In this document: positions 7,167-14,668 of the stretch, piece by piece | Layout of the letters: each line of letters begins with the position of its first letter | Numbering within the stretch: the stretch's first letter is position 1 | Source of the DNA: Elusimicrobia bacterium UBA4817 | Lineage (GTDB): Bacteria; Elusimicrobiota; UBA8919 | NCBI GenBank assembly: GCA_002402375.1 | Contig: DHFT01000010.1 | Span: 1-17,980 of the forward strand | Direction of reading: 5' to 3' | Length of the DNA: 17,980 bases | Made by a program: the position numbers and the translations under genes | Notes under the pieces: generated by a model | What the model saw: the letters and a program-made list of their open reading frames with translations, nothing else | Database searches by the model: none | What the model was told of the DNA's origin: nothing

Positions 7167-7203
7167 AAGGCAAAGAATCCCTTTTTAAGAATAACTTTGC
7201 CTT
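7167..7203 (-). promoter_or_regulatory. Perfect 9-bp hairpin between rpmE and prfA
   Basis: AAGGCAAAG (7167-7175) and CTTTGCCTT (7195-7203) pair perfectly around a 19-base loop. It lies in the 67-base gap, ending about 10 bases before the prfA start. On the minus strand only TTTT follows, so it is at best a weak terminator. It may instead tune prfA expression or mark an RNA-processing site. Confidence 0.45.
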
Positions 7204-7224
7204 ACAAAAATTTCTATAAAGTAT

Positions 7225-7596
7225 TTACTTCTCCGATGCTTCCTTTGGTTTCGTTTCTTTTTTGACATTTCGCGGCATATCTGATTTTCTGGCAAAATCC
7301 TTTTTAGGTATGTGTTTTGGAACCGCTTTTTTGATTTTTTTAAGCGGTTTAATTTTCATTACTACCGTTTTGGGTTTTCGCTTTACGGTTTTACCGCCGG
7401 TTGTTGAATACTTTGACAAAAATTTATCCACCCTGCCGGCAGTATCAACCAATTTTTGTTTGCCGGTAAAAAATGGATGACATTTTGAACAGATGTCTAA
7501 GTTTATCTCCGGTTTTGTCGCCCTTGTGATAAAACTATTTCCACATGCACAGGTTACCTTACATTCTACATAATTCGGATGAATTCCTTCTTTCAT
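7225..7596 (-). CDS. rpmE: 50S ribosomal protein L31 with a long basic C-terminal tail
   Basis: Residues 1-67 are a typical zinc-containing L31: GIHPNYVEC, cysteines C16, C18, C36 and C39 in CAC and CSKC, and FFTGKQKLVDTAGRVDKF. L31 is usually about 65-75 residues; this one has 123, the extra about 55 being a Lys/Pro-rich, low-complexity tail (from GGKTVKRKPKT to the end). The frame is clean, with one stop and AGAGG eight bases before the ATG, so the tail is real coding. It is probably disordered and RNA-binding. It is the first gene after a strong promoter and leads the rpmE-prfA-prmC-murA-his operon. Confidence 0.95.
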   Translation of the reverse strand: MKEGIHPNYVECKVTCACGNSFITRATKPEINLDICSKCHPFFTGKQKLVDTAGRVDKFLSKYSTTGGKTVKRKPKTVVMKIKPLKKIKKAVPKHIPKKDFARKSDMPRNVKKETKPKEASEK

Positions 7597-7623
7597 TTTA
7601 GATACCTCTATTCGCTACGCTCA

Positions 7624-7643
7624 CCCCCGACTAAAGTCGGTGG
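7624..7643 (-). repeat. Short palindrome in the rpmE leader
   Basis: CCGACT (7627-7632) and AGTCGG (7635-7640) form a six-pair hairpin with two more C-G pairs outside one mismatch. It is inside the predicted 5' leader of rpmE, next to the word TTCGCTACGCTCA (7611-7623). It could be a leader structure for ribosomal-protein control, or a dispersed palindromic word; the sequence alone does not decide. Confidence 0.4.
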
Positions 7644-7668
7644 CTAATTTTTGGCAATTCTTATGCTA

Positions 7669-7696
7669 ATTATATAAAAATAAATCTAAAAGTCAA
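7669..7696 (-). promoter_or_regulatory. Sigma-70-type promoter for the rpmE operon
   Basis: On the minus strand TTGACT (7696-7691) is followed after 16 bases by a perfect TATAAT (7674-7669). Transcription would start near 7662, giving a leader of about 65 bases before rpmE. It lies directly after the stop of the M23 peptidase gene, where an operon boundary is expected. Confidence 0.7.
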
Positions 7697-7701
7697 GAAA
7701 A

Positions 7702-8565
7702 TTATTTTCCCAAATATTTTAACGGATTTACAGGTCTGTTATATTTCCGTACTTCAAAATGAAGATGAGGTCCCGTTGAATAACCGGTTGAACCCATTTT
7801 AGCAATAATTTGCCCCGCTTTCACATATTGTCCTTTTTTTACAAGATAAGAACGAAGATGACCGTACTTTGTTGAAAATCCGTTTTTATGTTTTATGATT
7901 ACCAGTTTTCCATATCCTGTCTGTCGCCCGACGAATATAACCTTACCGTCGGAAGATGCCCTTATAGGTGCACCGTAGCATCTTGCCAAATCCAGCCCTT
8001 CGTGAAATCTTCTGTCTCTGAAAATGGGATGTCTTCTTAAACCAAATCTGCTTGTAATCCGGCAGTTTAGCACAGGCCATAAAAAATCCGCAAAGTGAAT
8101 TTTCACGCCCGGAATAAAAATTTTATCACCCGCCGCGCACTCTTCAAAATCTTCCAACCCGTTTGCCAATAAAATTGTTTCGTTACTAACTTTATATTTT
8201 TTTGCGAGCGTTTCAATCGTCTCGTTGTTTTTTATTGTGTGAATATGTCCCTTTTTATTTATTACAAAAATTTTCTGTTCGGGTTTAAGAATTACGGACT
8301 CAAGATTATTTATTCCTCTGACAGTAGAGACATCTGTACCGTATTTTTTTGCAATTGATTTTATGTCCTCATTTTTTTTAACGGTATGATTTAAAATTAC
8401 GGGTTCATCAAGTTGTCTAAGATATTCATAATCGGGATGTTGCGGTTTTAAGCTGGTAATTAGAAGTTCGTCGTAGGAAGGTTTTTCCAGCACTGCTGTG
8501 AGATTTAAAGTAATAATAGCGGATAGCAAAAGAACAACAGGCAGGATTTTGTAAAATAATTTCAT
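7702..8565 (-). CDS. Secreted LysM-M23 peptidase (murein hydrolase or amidase activator)
   Basis: The 287-residue product has an N-terminal hydrophobic signal or anchor (5-22), two LysM peptidoglycan-binding repeats (about 58-103 and 107-152), and a C-terminal M23 domain (about 163-284). The zinc and catalytic residues are complete: H188 and D192 in FHEGLDLA, H236 in KYGH, and H267/H269 in GPHLHFEV. This suggests an active endopeptidase rather than a degenerate EnvC/NlpD-like activator. It acts on the cell wall outside the cytoplasmic membrane. The ribosome site is weak. It lies between rho and the rpmE promoter, and a palindrome-rich spacer separates it from rho. Confidence 0.93.
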   Translation of the reverse strand: MKLFYKILPVVLLLSAIITLNLTAVLEKPSYDELLITSLKPQHPDYEYLRQLDEPVILNHTVKKNEDIKSIAKKYGTDVSTVRGINNLESVILKPEQKIFVINKKGHIHTIKNNETIETLAKKYKVSNETILLANGLEDFEECAAGDKIFIPGVKIHFADFLWPVLNCRITSRFGLRRHPIFRDRRFHEGLDLARCYGAPIRASSDGKVIFVGRQTGYGKLVIIKHKNGFSTKYGHLRSYLVKKGQYVKAGQIIAKMGSTGYSTGPHLHFEVRKYNRPVNPLKYLGK

Positions 8566-8589
8566 TTTCTAACCATTTTTTTCTACCGG

Positions 8590-8733
8590 CGCGAAGCAAG
8601 AAATTTGTAAGGAACCTTGAGGAGCGACTACGCATTCAAGAGCGACGATAAGAGCGAAATCCGACAGGGCGGTCGGATAAGTGACCAAAGGGAATCCCTT
8701 TAGGGACTTTTCCGACAAATTTACTTGCGAGCG
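8590..8733. repeat. MITE-like palindromic element between rho and the M23 gene
   Basis: This 144-base segment has inverted ends: GCAAGAAATTTGT (8596-8608) and ACAAATTTACTTGC (8715-8728), with CGC/GCG flanks. Inside are CCGAC...GTCGG (8661-8676) and AAAGGGAATCCCTTT (8687-8701). It is clearly richer in G and C than its surroundings and has no convincing gene. It may be a non-autonomous mobile element or a large intergenic RNA structure. Confidence 0.5.
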
Positions 8734-8738
8734 ACATT

Positions 8739-10010
8739 TTATTGCGAAAACTCCATTGATTTCAGAAAATCCTTATTTGATTTTGTGGCGGATACTTTTT
8801 CTGTCAAAAGTTCCATCACTTCAACGGAAGAAAGCGGCGTCAAAACTTTCCGCAAAATCCAGACCTTGTTTAATTCTTCGCCACTTAGTAAAAGTTCTTC
8901 TTTTCGTGTTCCGGATTTGTTTATGTCAATTGCCGGAAAAATCCTCCTGTCTGCAAGTTTTCTGTCCAAATGGATTTCCATATTGCCGGTGCCTTTGAAT
9001 TCTTCAAAAATAACATCGTCCATTTTGCTTCCGGTATCAACAAGAGAAGTTGCGATTATTGTAAGAGAACCGCCCTCTTCAATGTTTCTTGCGGCGCCGA
9101 AAAATCTTTTCGGTCTTTGCAGAGCGTTTGAATCAAGTCCGCCGGAAAGCACTCTGCCCGACGATGGCTGAGACGCATTGTATGCCCGCGCCAAACGGGT
9201 GATTGAATCAAGCAGAATTACGACATCCTTTTTATGTTCAACAAGCCGCTTCGCTTTTTCCAGAACCATTTCTGCAACCTGAATGTGTCTGTCCTGCGGT
9301 TCGTCAAATGTTGACGCAATTACCTCCGCCTTAACGGAGCGCTGCATATCGGTAACTTCTTCGGGCCGTTCGTCAATCAGAAGAACAAGCAAGTGAATTT
9401 CCGGATGATTTGTGGTTATAGAATTTGCTATTTTTTGTAAAATCATTGTTTTTCCTGCTCTCGGCGGCGATACGATAAGTCCCCGCTGACCTTTGCCTAT
9501 CGGCGTAAGCAGGTCCATAAGCCGCGTCGTAATTTCGTCCTTTTTTGTTTCAAGATTTATTTTTTCCTGAGGGTAAAGCGGGGTTAAATTGTCAAACAGA
9601 ACCCGCTCTCTGATTTTTTCAGGGTCTTCGGAATTTACCGCCTGAACTTTTAATAATGCCAAAAATCTTTCATTCTCTTTAGGCGGGCGAACCTCACCGG
9701 AAACGGTATCGCCTTTCCGCAGGGCGAATTTTTTTATCTGCGACGGCGAAATATAAATATCCTCCGGTCCCGGCAGATAGTTTGAATTAGGAGAACGCAA
9801 AAAACCGAACCCGTCCGGCAGAATTTCAAGAACACCCTCGTCAAACATAAGTCCGTTCTGGGTAATCTGTCCCTGCAAAATCTTAAACACCAGTTCCTGT
9901 TTTTTCAATCCCGCAATGTCGTCAAGTTTTAATTGCTTTGCCAGTTCCGTCAATTCCGCCATGCTTTTTTTTGACAAGGCAGAAATGTCCGTCTTGTTTG
10001 TCTGTTCCAT
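8739..10010 (-). CDS. rho: Transcription termination factor Rho
   Basis: This is the hexameric RNA-dependent ATPase that ends transcription at Rho sites. The 423-residue product has the N-terminal helical Rho_N part (about 8-45), the cold-shock-like RNA-binding domain beginning LPDGFGFLRS (64-73), the P-loop PPRAGKT (182-188), the Walker B segment VVILLDSITRLARAYN, and the motor loops RPKRFFGAARNIEEGG and FKGTGNMEI. The start is ATG 10010, which has CGGAGG (10020-10015) four bases ahead; the longer frame to 10043 begins in repeat-like leader DNA. A separate promoter lies at 10072-10101. Confidence 0.97.
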   Translation of the reverse strand: MEQTNKTDISALSKKSMAELTELAKQLKLDDIAGLKKQELVFKILQGQITQNGLMFDEGVLEILPDGFGFLRSPNSNYLPGPEDIYISPSQIKKFALRKGDTVSGEVRPPKENERFLALLKVQAVNSEDPEKIRERVLFDNLTPLYPQEKINLETKKDEITTRLMDLLTPIGKGQRGLIVSPPRAGKTMILQKIANSITTNHPEIHLLVLLIDERPEEVTDMQRSVKAEVIASTFDEPQDRHIQVAEMVLEKAKRLVEHKKDVVILLDSITRLARAYNASQPSSGRVLSGGLDSNALQRPKRFFGAARNIEEGGSLTIIATSLVDTGSKMDDVIFEEFKGTGNMEIHLDRKLADRRIFPAIDINKSGTRKEELLLSGEELNKVWILRKVLTPLSSVEVMELLTEKVSATKSNKDFLKSMEFSQ

Positions 10011-10071
10011 TTTTCCTCCGAACTTCATAAACCACGAAAACACGAAATCGCGAAGAAGAGCGTATAATTCT

Positions 10072-10101
10072 ATTTTATTCGTTGCATACTTTCGCAGTCA
10101 A
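10072..10101 (-). promoter_or_regulatory. Probable rho promoter
   Basis: On the minus strand TTGACT (10101-10096) and TAAAAT (10077-10072) are 18 bases apart, in a 185-base gap between coaE and rho. The leader that follows (about 55 bases) contains the repeat-like words CGTGTTTTCGTGG and a good ribosome site. Rho often controls its own leader, but I see no specific attenuator. Confidence 0.5.
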
Positions 10102-10195
10102 AATTTATTGAAAGATTTGTGTGATTATCATAATGATAGGATTTTTTTGATTTGAAATCAGATAAGTTATCTCAACTTTTACTATTTTATAAAAA

Positions 10196-10756
10196 TTAAA
10201 TTATTTTGTCAAGCAAATTTTTGGTATTATCTATTATGATGTCGGCAAGTTTTAATTTTTTACTCAATGGCAATTGTGCGGAAATCCTGCGTATCGCTTC
10301 GGTTTTTGTTAGTTTATCCCGTTTCATCAGGCGGCTTATTTGCTGATTTTTTTTGCAATATACGACTATAATTTTGTCAAACATTTTTTCAAGATGCGTT
10401 TCAAATAAAAGCGGAACATCAACGATAACAGGTAGAAGGTAGAAAGTAGAGGGTAGAAGGTTAAGTTGTTTTTTAAGGTTTTTGATAATTGCCGGATGTA
10501 AAATTTTTTCCAACTGCTTTCGTTTCGTAAAATCCGAAAAAATTATTTTTGCGATTTTTTTTCTATTTAATGTTCCAAAGTATTTTTTAATTTTTTTCCG
10601 GACATTTGCCCGTGTATAAACTTTTCTTGCTATTTCATCGCAAGAAATAGTTTTTATCCCCAGTTTTTTGAACTGGTTCAGCACCGTTGTTTTTCCCGAT
10701 GCAATCCCGCCTGTAAGACCAAGTATTCTTGGTTTTTGGTTAATTCTTTTAGACAT
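10196..10756 (-). CDS. coaE: Dephospho-CoA kinase with a repeat-encoded insertion
   Basis: It phosphorylates the 3'-hydroxyl of dephospho-CoA, the last step of coenzyme A synthesis. The 186-residue product shows the P-loop GLTGGIASGKTT (13-24), SCDEIAR (38-44), LHPAI (86-90), DVPLLFE (113-119) and the lid helix around RLMKRDKLTKTEA. Between LHPAI and DVPLLFE it carries NLLPSTFYLLP (99-109), identical to a peptide in PrmC and encoded by a heptanucleotide repeat. It follows the 89-residue membrane ORF with a one-base gap, so it is probably co-transcribed with polA. Confidence 0.95.
   Translation of the reverse strand: MSKRINQKPRILGLTGGIASGKTTVLNQFKKLGIKTISCDEIARKVYTRANVRKKIKKYFGTLNRKKIAKIIFSDFTKRKQLEKILHPAIIKNLKKQLNLLPSTFYLLPVIVDVPLLFETHLEKMFDKIIVVYCKKNQQISRLMKRDKLTKTEAIRRISAQLPLSKKLKLADIIIDNTKNLLDKII
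10431..10458 (-). repeat. Heptamer tandem repeat inside coaE (same unit as in prmC)
   Basis: Three perfect copies of GGTAGAA and one diverged copy (AGTAGAG) on the plus strand; on the coding strand this is the TACCTTC unit also seen at 5570-5604. It encodes the loop before the DVPLLFE strand of CoaE. Confidence 0.88.
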
Positions 10757-10757
10757 T

Positions 10758-11027
10758 TCAAATGTATATTCCTGGTTCTTCGGGTAGTTCTTTTTTCTTG
10801 AGATATCTTAAAATGACTCTTATCGTAAAAATATAAATAATCAAAATCAAAACTGTTATTGCAAATTTCGTATAGCTTTCCAAAATTATAAATTCAAGCA
10901 TATAATAAAATAAAACAATAAATATACCAAAGAAAATTCCAAATACTAAAAAAAATATGACGTATGTCATTGGCCCAACAATAAAAAACCATACAGGAAA
11001 ACCAAATAAAAACTTCTTTTTAATCAT
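10758..11027 (-). CDS. Small integral membrane protein of unknown function (89 aa)
   Basis: The product is strongly hydrophobic, with an aromatic-rich stretch (about 10-48, enough for two membrane helices) and a third helix (about 55-75), ending in the charged tail LKKKELPEEPGIYI. Its ATG overlaps the polA stop (ATGA) and its stop lies one base before coaE, so it belongs to the polA-coaE transcription unit. I do not recognise a family. Composition differs from the neighbours because of membrane content, not obviously because of foreign origin. Confidence 0.75.
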   Translation of the reverse strand: MIKKKFLFGFPVWFFIVGPMTYVIFFLVFGIFFGIFIVLFYYMLEFIILESYTKFAITVLILIIYIFTIRVILRYLKKKELPEEPGIYI

Positions 11028-13666
11028 TTTTCACTTTTTATCCGTTCCATATCAGCCCAGTTTTTGCCGATTTTTACATCAACAACAACGGGTATGTCAA
11101 GTTTCATTGCGTTTTCCATCTCGGATTTGAGCATTGGAACATGTTTATCAATCTCATCTTTTTTGATTTCAAACAAAAGGTCGTCGTGAACTTGAATTAA
11201 CATCCTGCATCTTGCATCTTGCATCTTGCATCTTTTATTTATGTTTATCATCGCAATTTTTATTATATCGGCGGAAGTGCCCTGTATAGGAGTGTTTATT
11301 GCCGTCCGTTCGGCAAAGGCGCGTATTTGGGCGTTCGGGCTGTTTATCTCGGGTAGATACCTTATTCTTCCGGTAAGAGTGGTTACATATCCGGTTTCTT
11401 TTGCCGTTTTAGTTGTTTGCGTAATCCAGTTTTTTACGCCGCTGTATTTTTCAAAATACTGGTTAATGTAATTTTGCGCTTCTTCGGGCGTAATGCCTAA
11501 CTGTTGTGAAAGTCCCCACGATTGCTGCCCGTAGACAATACCGAAGTTTATGCCTTTTGCCCTTTTTCTCATTTCATTTGTGATTTCCTCTTTTTTTAAT
11601 CCGAAAACCTCCGCTGCGGTTGCGGTATGAATGTCCGCTCCTTCAATAAAAGCGGCACGAAGTGCCTTATCTTTTGTGATGTGAGCCAGCACCCGCAGGT
11701 CAATCTGCGAGTAATCAAAAGATGCAAAAATAAAATTATCTTCGGGAATAAAGCCCCGCCGGATTTTTCTTCCGAGTTCCGTTTTTATTGGAATATTCTG
11801 CAGATTCGGTTCCGACGATGAAAGCCGTCCTGTTGATGTAACCGTTTGATTAAACTGGGTGTGCAACCGTTTTGTTCTCGGATTTATTTTGGAAATTAGT
11901 GCGTCAATGAATGTTGATTTAAGTTTTGATATTTCCCTGTATTCCAAAATAATTTTCGGCAGTTCGGATGTTTGTGCAAGTATGTTGAGAACCTCTTCTC
12001 CCGTAGAAAAACCGGTTTTAATTTTTTTAACCGGCGGCAGCCCCATTTTGTCAAAAAGTATATGGGCAAGTTGTTTCGGAGAGTTAACGTTAAATTGCTC
12101 GCCTGCCGTTGAATAAATTACTTTTTCCAATTTTTTGAGTTCCGTGTTAAATTCGTCGGATAATTTTCTGAAATACATTTCGTCTATTTTTATGCCTGTA
12201 TATTCCATTTTATATAAAACTTCTGCCAGCGGCATTTCAATATCGTTGAAAAGCGGAAGCAGTTTTTCTTTTTCTAATTTTTCTTCCAAAATTCCATGGC
12301 ATCTTAAAATAACGTCGGTAATTTTGCAGAGTATATTTTTTACTTCCTCAATTTCCATATTTTCAAAATTGCTGCCGTCAGTGCCGTCGGTTTTTATTCC
12401 GAGATATTCAATCGCCATATCTTCTATTGAGTGGTTTTTTCCGGAAGGATTTAAAAGATATGATGCGATTTCGGTATCAAATATTTTTGATGTACGGATG
12501 CCGTATTTTTCAAAAACGGAAAATTGTGATTTTATATTATGCGTGATTTTCGCCGTTTTTTCATTTTCAAAAATAACTCTCAAGTGTTTGAAAACTGTTT
12601 CAGGCGGTAATTGTCCGGAAGAGGTCAGTGTAAGATGCCCTACCGGTATGTAAAAACATTTATTTTTTTGGGCAGTTAGAGCGATGCCAACCGGGCTGCC
12701 GTTATTGTCTCTTGCAATAAGAAACGAAAATTCCTTATAACCTTTTAGATGGTTTGCCAAGGACTCAAGTTCGGAGTCATTTGATATTACTTTGTAATCG
12801 TTATTTGTATTATTCGCATCATCTTCTTTTACGAGCAGTTTGAGCAGCGAATAAAATTCCAGCCGTCTCAAAATAGATATGAGTTTTTCGTTGTCCGGAT
12901 TTTTAGGTTTCAGGTTTTCAAAATCTACATCCATAGGAATATCACGGACAAGGGTTACAAGTTTTTTTGAAAGAAGCGCCGACTCGGAATGCTCCGCGAT
13001 TAATTCGCCGGTTTTTCCCTTGATTTTATTTTGATTTTTTATAATGTTTTCCAGAGTTCCGAATTCACGGATAAGTTTTACCGCAGTTTTTTCCCCAATA
13101 CCGGGAACACCGGGAATGTTGTCTGACGCATCACCGGAGATTGCAAGATAGTCAACTATATTTTCCGGCGGTATTTCCCAGTTTTTTAAGACCTCATCTT
13201 TATCATAGATAATATTTTTCGGTTCATTTAAGACACTAACACTTTTATCCACAAGTTGCAGAGCGTCTTTATCTCCGGTTACAATCATCACATCTATTCC
13301 TTTGCTTTTTGCTTTTTCGGATAGAGTAGCGATTAAATCATCCGCTTCAAATCCTTCTTTTTCATAAATCTTAATATTTAATGCGGAAATTACCTCTTTT
13401 ACCAGCGGAAACTGATTTTTTAATTCGTCGGAAGTTTTTTTTCTGTGCGCTTTATATTCGGAAAATTCTTTGTGTCTGAAAGTCGCAGCCGGATAATCCA
13501 GACAGACGGCAATGTAGTCGGGTTTGTATGTCCGTAAAATTTTAAGCAGCATTCTGGTGAAACCGAAAACGGCGTTGACCTGCTCGCCCTTTGATGTCGT
13601 CAGATTTTGTATTGCATGATACGCCCTATGTATGTGGGCGTTGCCGTCAATAATATAAATTGTCAT
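11024..13666 (-). CDS. polA: DNA polymerase I, proofreading site degenerate
   Basis: It has three regions over 880 residues. The 5'-nuclease domain (1-about 280) keeps EADDLIATL, TGDKDALQLV and GDASDNIPGVPGIGEKTA. The 3'-5' exonuclease-like domain (about 295-470) has lost its DxE motif: SFLIARDNNG stands where DTET is expected, and the second motif reads NIKSQFSVF instead of NLKYD, so proofreading is probably absent, as in several other bacterial Pol I. The polymerase domain has TGRLSSSEPNLQNIPI, motif A DYSQIDLR (651-658; Asp656 in place of the usual Glu), motif B KGINFGIVYG and motif C QVHDDLLFE (825-833; HDD in place of HDE). A heptamer repeat encodes KMQDARCRM (814-822) just before motif C. 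Confidence 0.96.
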   Translation of the reverse strand: MTIYIIDGNAHIHRAYHAIQNLTTSKGEQVNAVFGFTRMLLKILRTYKPDYIAVCLDYPAATFRHKEFSEYKAHRKKTSDELKNQFPLVKEVISALNIKIYEKEGFEADDLIATLSEKAKSKGIDVMIVTGDKDALQLVDKSVSVLNEPKNIIYDKDEVLKNWEIPPENIVDYLAISGDASDNIPGVPGIGEKTAVKLIREFGTLENIIKNQNKIKGKTGELIAEHSESALLSKKLVTLVRDIPMDVDFENLKPKNPDNEKLISILRRLEFYSLLKLLVKEDDANNTNNDYKVISNDSELESLANHLKGYKEFSFLIARDNNGSPVGIALTAQKNKCFYIPVGHLTLTSSGQLPPETVFKHLRVIFENEKTAKITHNIKSQFSVFEKYGIRTSKIFDTEIASYLLNPSGKNHSIEDMAIEYLGIKTDGTDGSNFENMEIEEVKNILCKITDVILRCHGILEEKLEKEKLLPLFNDIEMPLAEVLYKMEYTGIKIDEMYFRKLSDEFNTELKKLEKVIYSTAGEQFNVNSPKQLAHILFDKMGLPPVKKIKTGFSTGEEVLNILAQTSELPKIILEYREISKLKSTFIDALISKINPRTKRLHTQFNQTVTSTGRLSSSEPNLQNIPIKTELGRKIRRGFIPEDNFIFASFDYSQIDLRVLAHITKDKALRAAFIEGADIHTATAAEVFGLKKEEITNEMRKRAKGINFGIVYGQQSWGLSQQLGITPEEAQNYINQYFEKYSGVKNWITQTTKTAKETGYVTTLTGRIRYLPEINSPNAQIRAFAERTAINTPIQGTSADIIKIAMININKRCKMQDARCRMLIQVHDDLLFEIKKDEIDKHVPMLKSEMENAMKLDIPVVVDVKIGKNWADMERIKSEK
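11207..11234 (-). repeat. Perfect four-copy heptamer inside polA
   Basis: GCATCTT is repeated four times without error on the plus strand (AAGATGC on the coding strand). It encodes a short basic insertion immediately before the catalytic motif C strand of Pol I. The perfection of the copies in an essential region suggests a young expansion. Confidence 0.92.
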
Positions 13667-13680
13667 TATTTTTTATTTGT

Positions 13681-13746
13681 AACCGCAGATACACGCAGAT
13701 TAACACAGATACTTATTCCCGTTTTTATCTGTATCAATCTGCGGTT
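13681..13746. repeat. Long inverted repeat between the LysM-MotB gene and polA
   Basis: AACCGCAGAT (13681-13690) pairs perfectly with ATCTGCGGTT (13737-13746), and inside it CAGATA (13706-13711) pairs with TATCTG (13726-13731). The left arm is itself a run of related words (GCAGAT, GCAGATT, ACAGAT). A T-run follows only on the plus strand, where no gene ends, so I treat it as a repeat rather than as the terminator of the minus-strand operon. It fills nearly all of the 86-base gap ahead of polA. Confidence 0.7.
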
Positions 13747-13752
13747 GCTTTT

Positions 13753-14523
13753 TTATTTTGGATTAAAAGGCAGTAAAATTTCGGTATCCTGAATTATCCG
13801 TCCTTTGTCGTCAATTTTTCCGCTATTAAGTTCAACTATTTTTTGTGAAAATTTTTCATCCCCTAAAACCTTTTTTGATATATCTGTTATATTTTCGCCG
13901 GCAGTCGTTTTGTAATAAATAAATTTTTCCGGTTCTTCCGTTTTTATTTTCAGTATCGTCATTTCTATCCGTCTGTTTTTTGCTTTCCCTTCATCCGTGG
14001 AATTTGCTGCTACAGGATTGAATTCGCCGTAGCCGCGAATCTGCAGTCGTTTCGGGTCTATACCGTTTTTTATAAGTTCATTGCCGACACTCCAGCCTCT
14101 TTCCGCCGACAGATACCAGTTGTCCTTGTATTTACCCCCGCGCAGCGGACTGGAATCGGCATGTCCAGAAATAATCACTGTGCCGGGATTTTTTCTAAGA
14201 TAACCGGAAATATCTGCAATCGCAACCTTGAAATTGTCGGAAAGTTCGGGGCTGCCTTTAGAAAAAATAATGTCCTGCGGGAACGTAACATTTATTTTCT
14301 CGGCGGTTAATGATATTTTTCCGAACTTTTCAAGTTTTTTCACAAGCAGTTGATTTTCGCTGACTTTTAACGCTTCCTGTTGAAGCGATGTCAGAGCGAA
14401 AAGAATAAGAAAAAATATCATCAGCGATGTCATCATATCGCCGTAAGGAACCGCCCACATATTCGGGTCCGCTGCCGCCGATTCCCCGAACCTTCTTCCG
14501 TAAAATACCGTTTTCTTTTTCAT
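13753..14523 (-). CDS. MotB-like stator protein with OmpA and C-terminal LysM-like domains
   Basis: The 256-residue product has one N-terminal membrane helix (about 26-46) with the MotB-type acidic residue D29 in VPYGDMMTSLMIFF, matching the proton-accepting Asp of MotB. A plug/linker (47-75) precedes an OmpA peptidoglycan-binding domain (about 78-195; GHADSSP 120-126, NRRIE 183-187). It adds a LysM-like module (about 203-254, YYKTTAGENITDISKKVLG to ILLPF), which ordinary MotB lacks, giving two wall anchors. It lies last in the motor cluster, after MotA and a second MotB-like gene. It is probably part of an ion-driven stator; whether it pairs with itself or with its paralogue is unknown. Confidence 0.85.
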   Translation of the reverse strand: MKKKTVFYGRRFGESAAADPNMWAVPYGDMMTSLMIFFLILFALTSLQQEALKVSENQLLVKKLEKFGKISLTAEKINVTFPQDIIFSKGSPELSDNFKVAIADISGYLRKNPGTVIISGHADSSPLRGGKYKDNWYLSAERGWSVGNELIKNGIDPKRLQIRGYGEFNPVAANSTDEGKAKNRRIEMTILKIKTEEPEKFIYYKTTAGENITDISKKVLGDEKFSQKIVELNSGKIDDKGRIIQDTEILLPFNPK

Positions 14524-14543
14524 AATTGATTTATTTTTTCACC

Positions 14544-14660
14544 TTCTTACTCGTAGAGCGAGGGTGTTGTTGAGCAGAACTTCACGGAGTTCCGCATTCG
14601 CATTCAGCGGAACGAGTGAGAGCCCGCCTGCAGAGGCGAGGCGTTTCTGCGAGACAATTC
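14544..14660. repeat. GC-rich palindrome-rich spacer between the two MotB-like genes
   Basis: The spacer holds several small hairpins: CTCG/CGAG (14550-14562), GTTCCGC/GCGGAAC (14589-14595 with 14607-14613) and CGCCT/AGGCG (14625-14638). It is far richer in G and C than the genes around it and has no open frame worth calling. It resembles in style the element at 8590-8733, and may be another non-autonomous element or a structured RNA segment that separates expression of the two stator proteins. Confidence 0.4.
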
Positions 14661-14668
14661 CCGAGCGA

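Noticed and set aside
13681..13755. Terminator for the motor operon before polA
   Set aside because: The T-run follows the hairpin only on the plus strand, where no gene ends. On the coding strand there is none.
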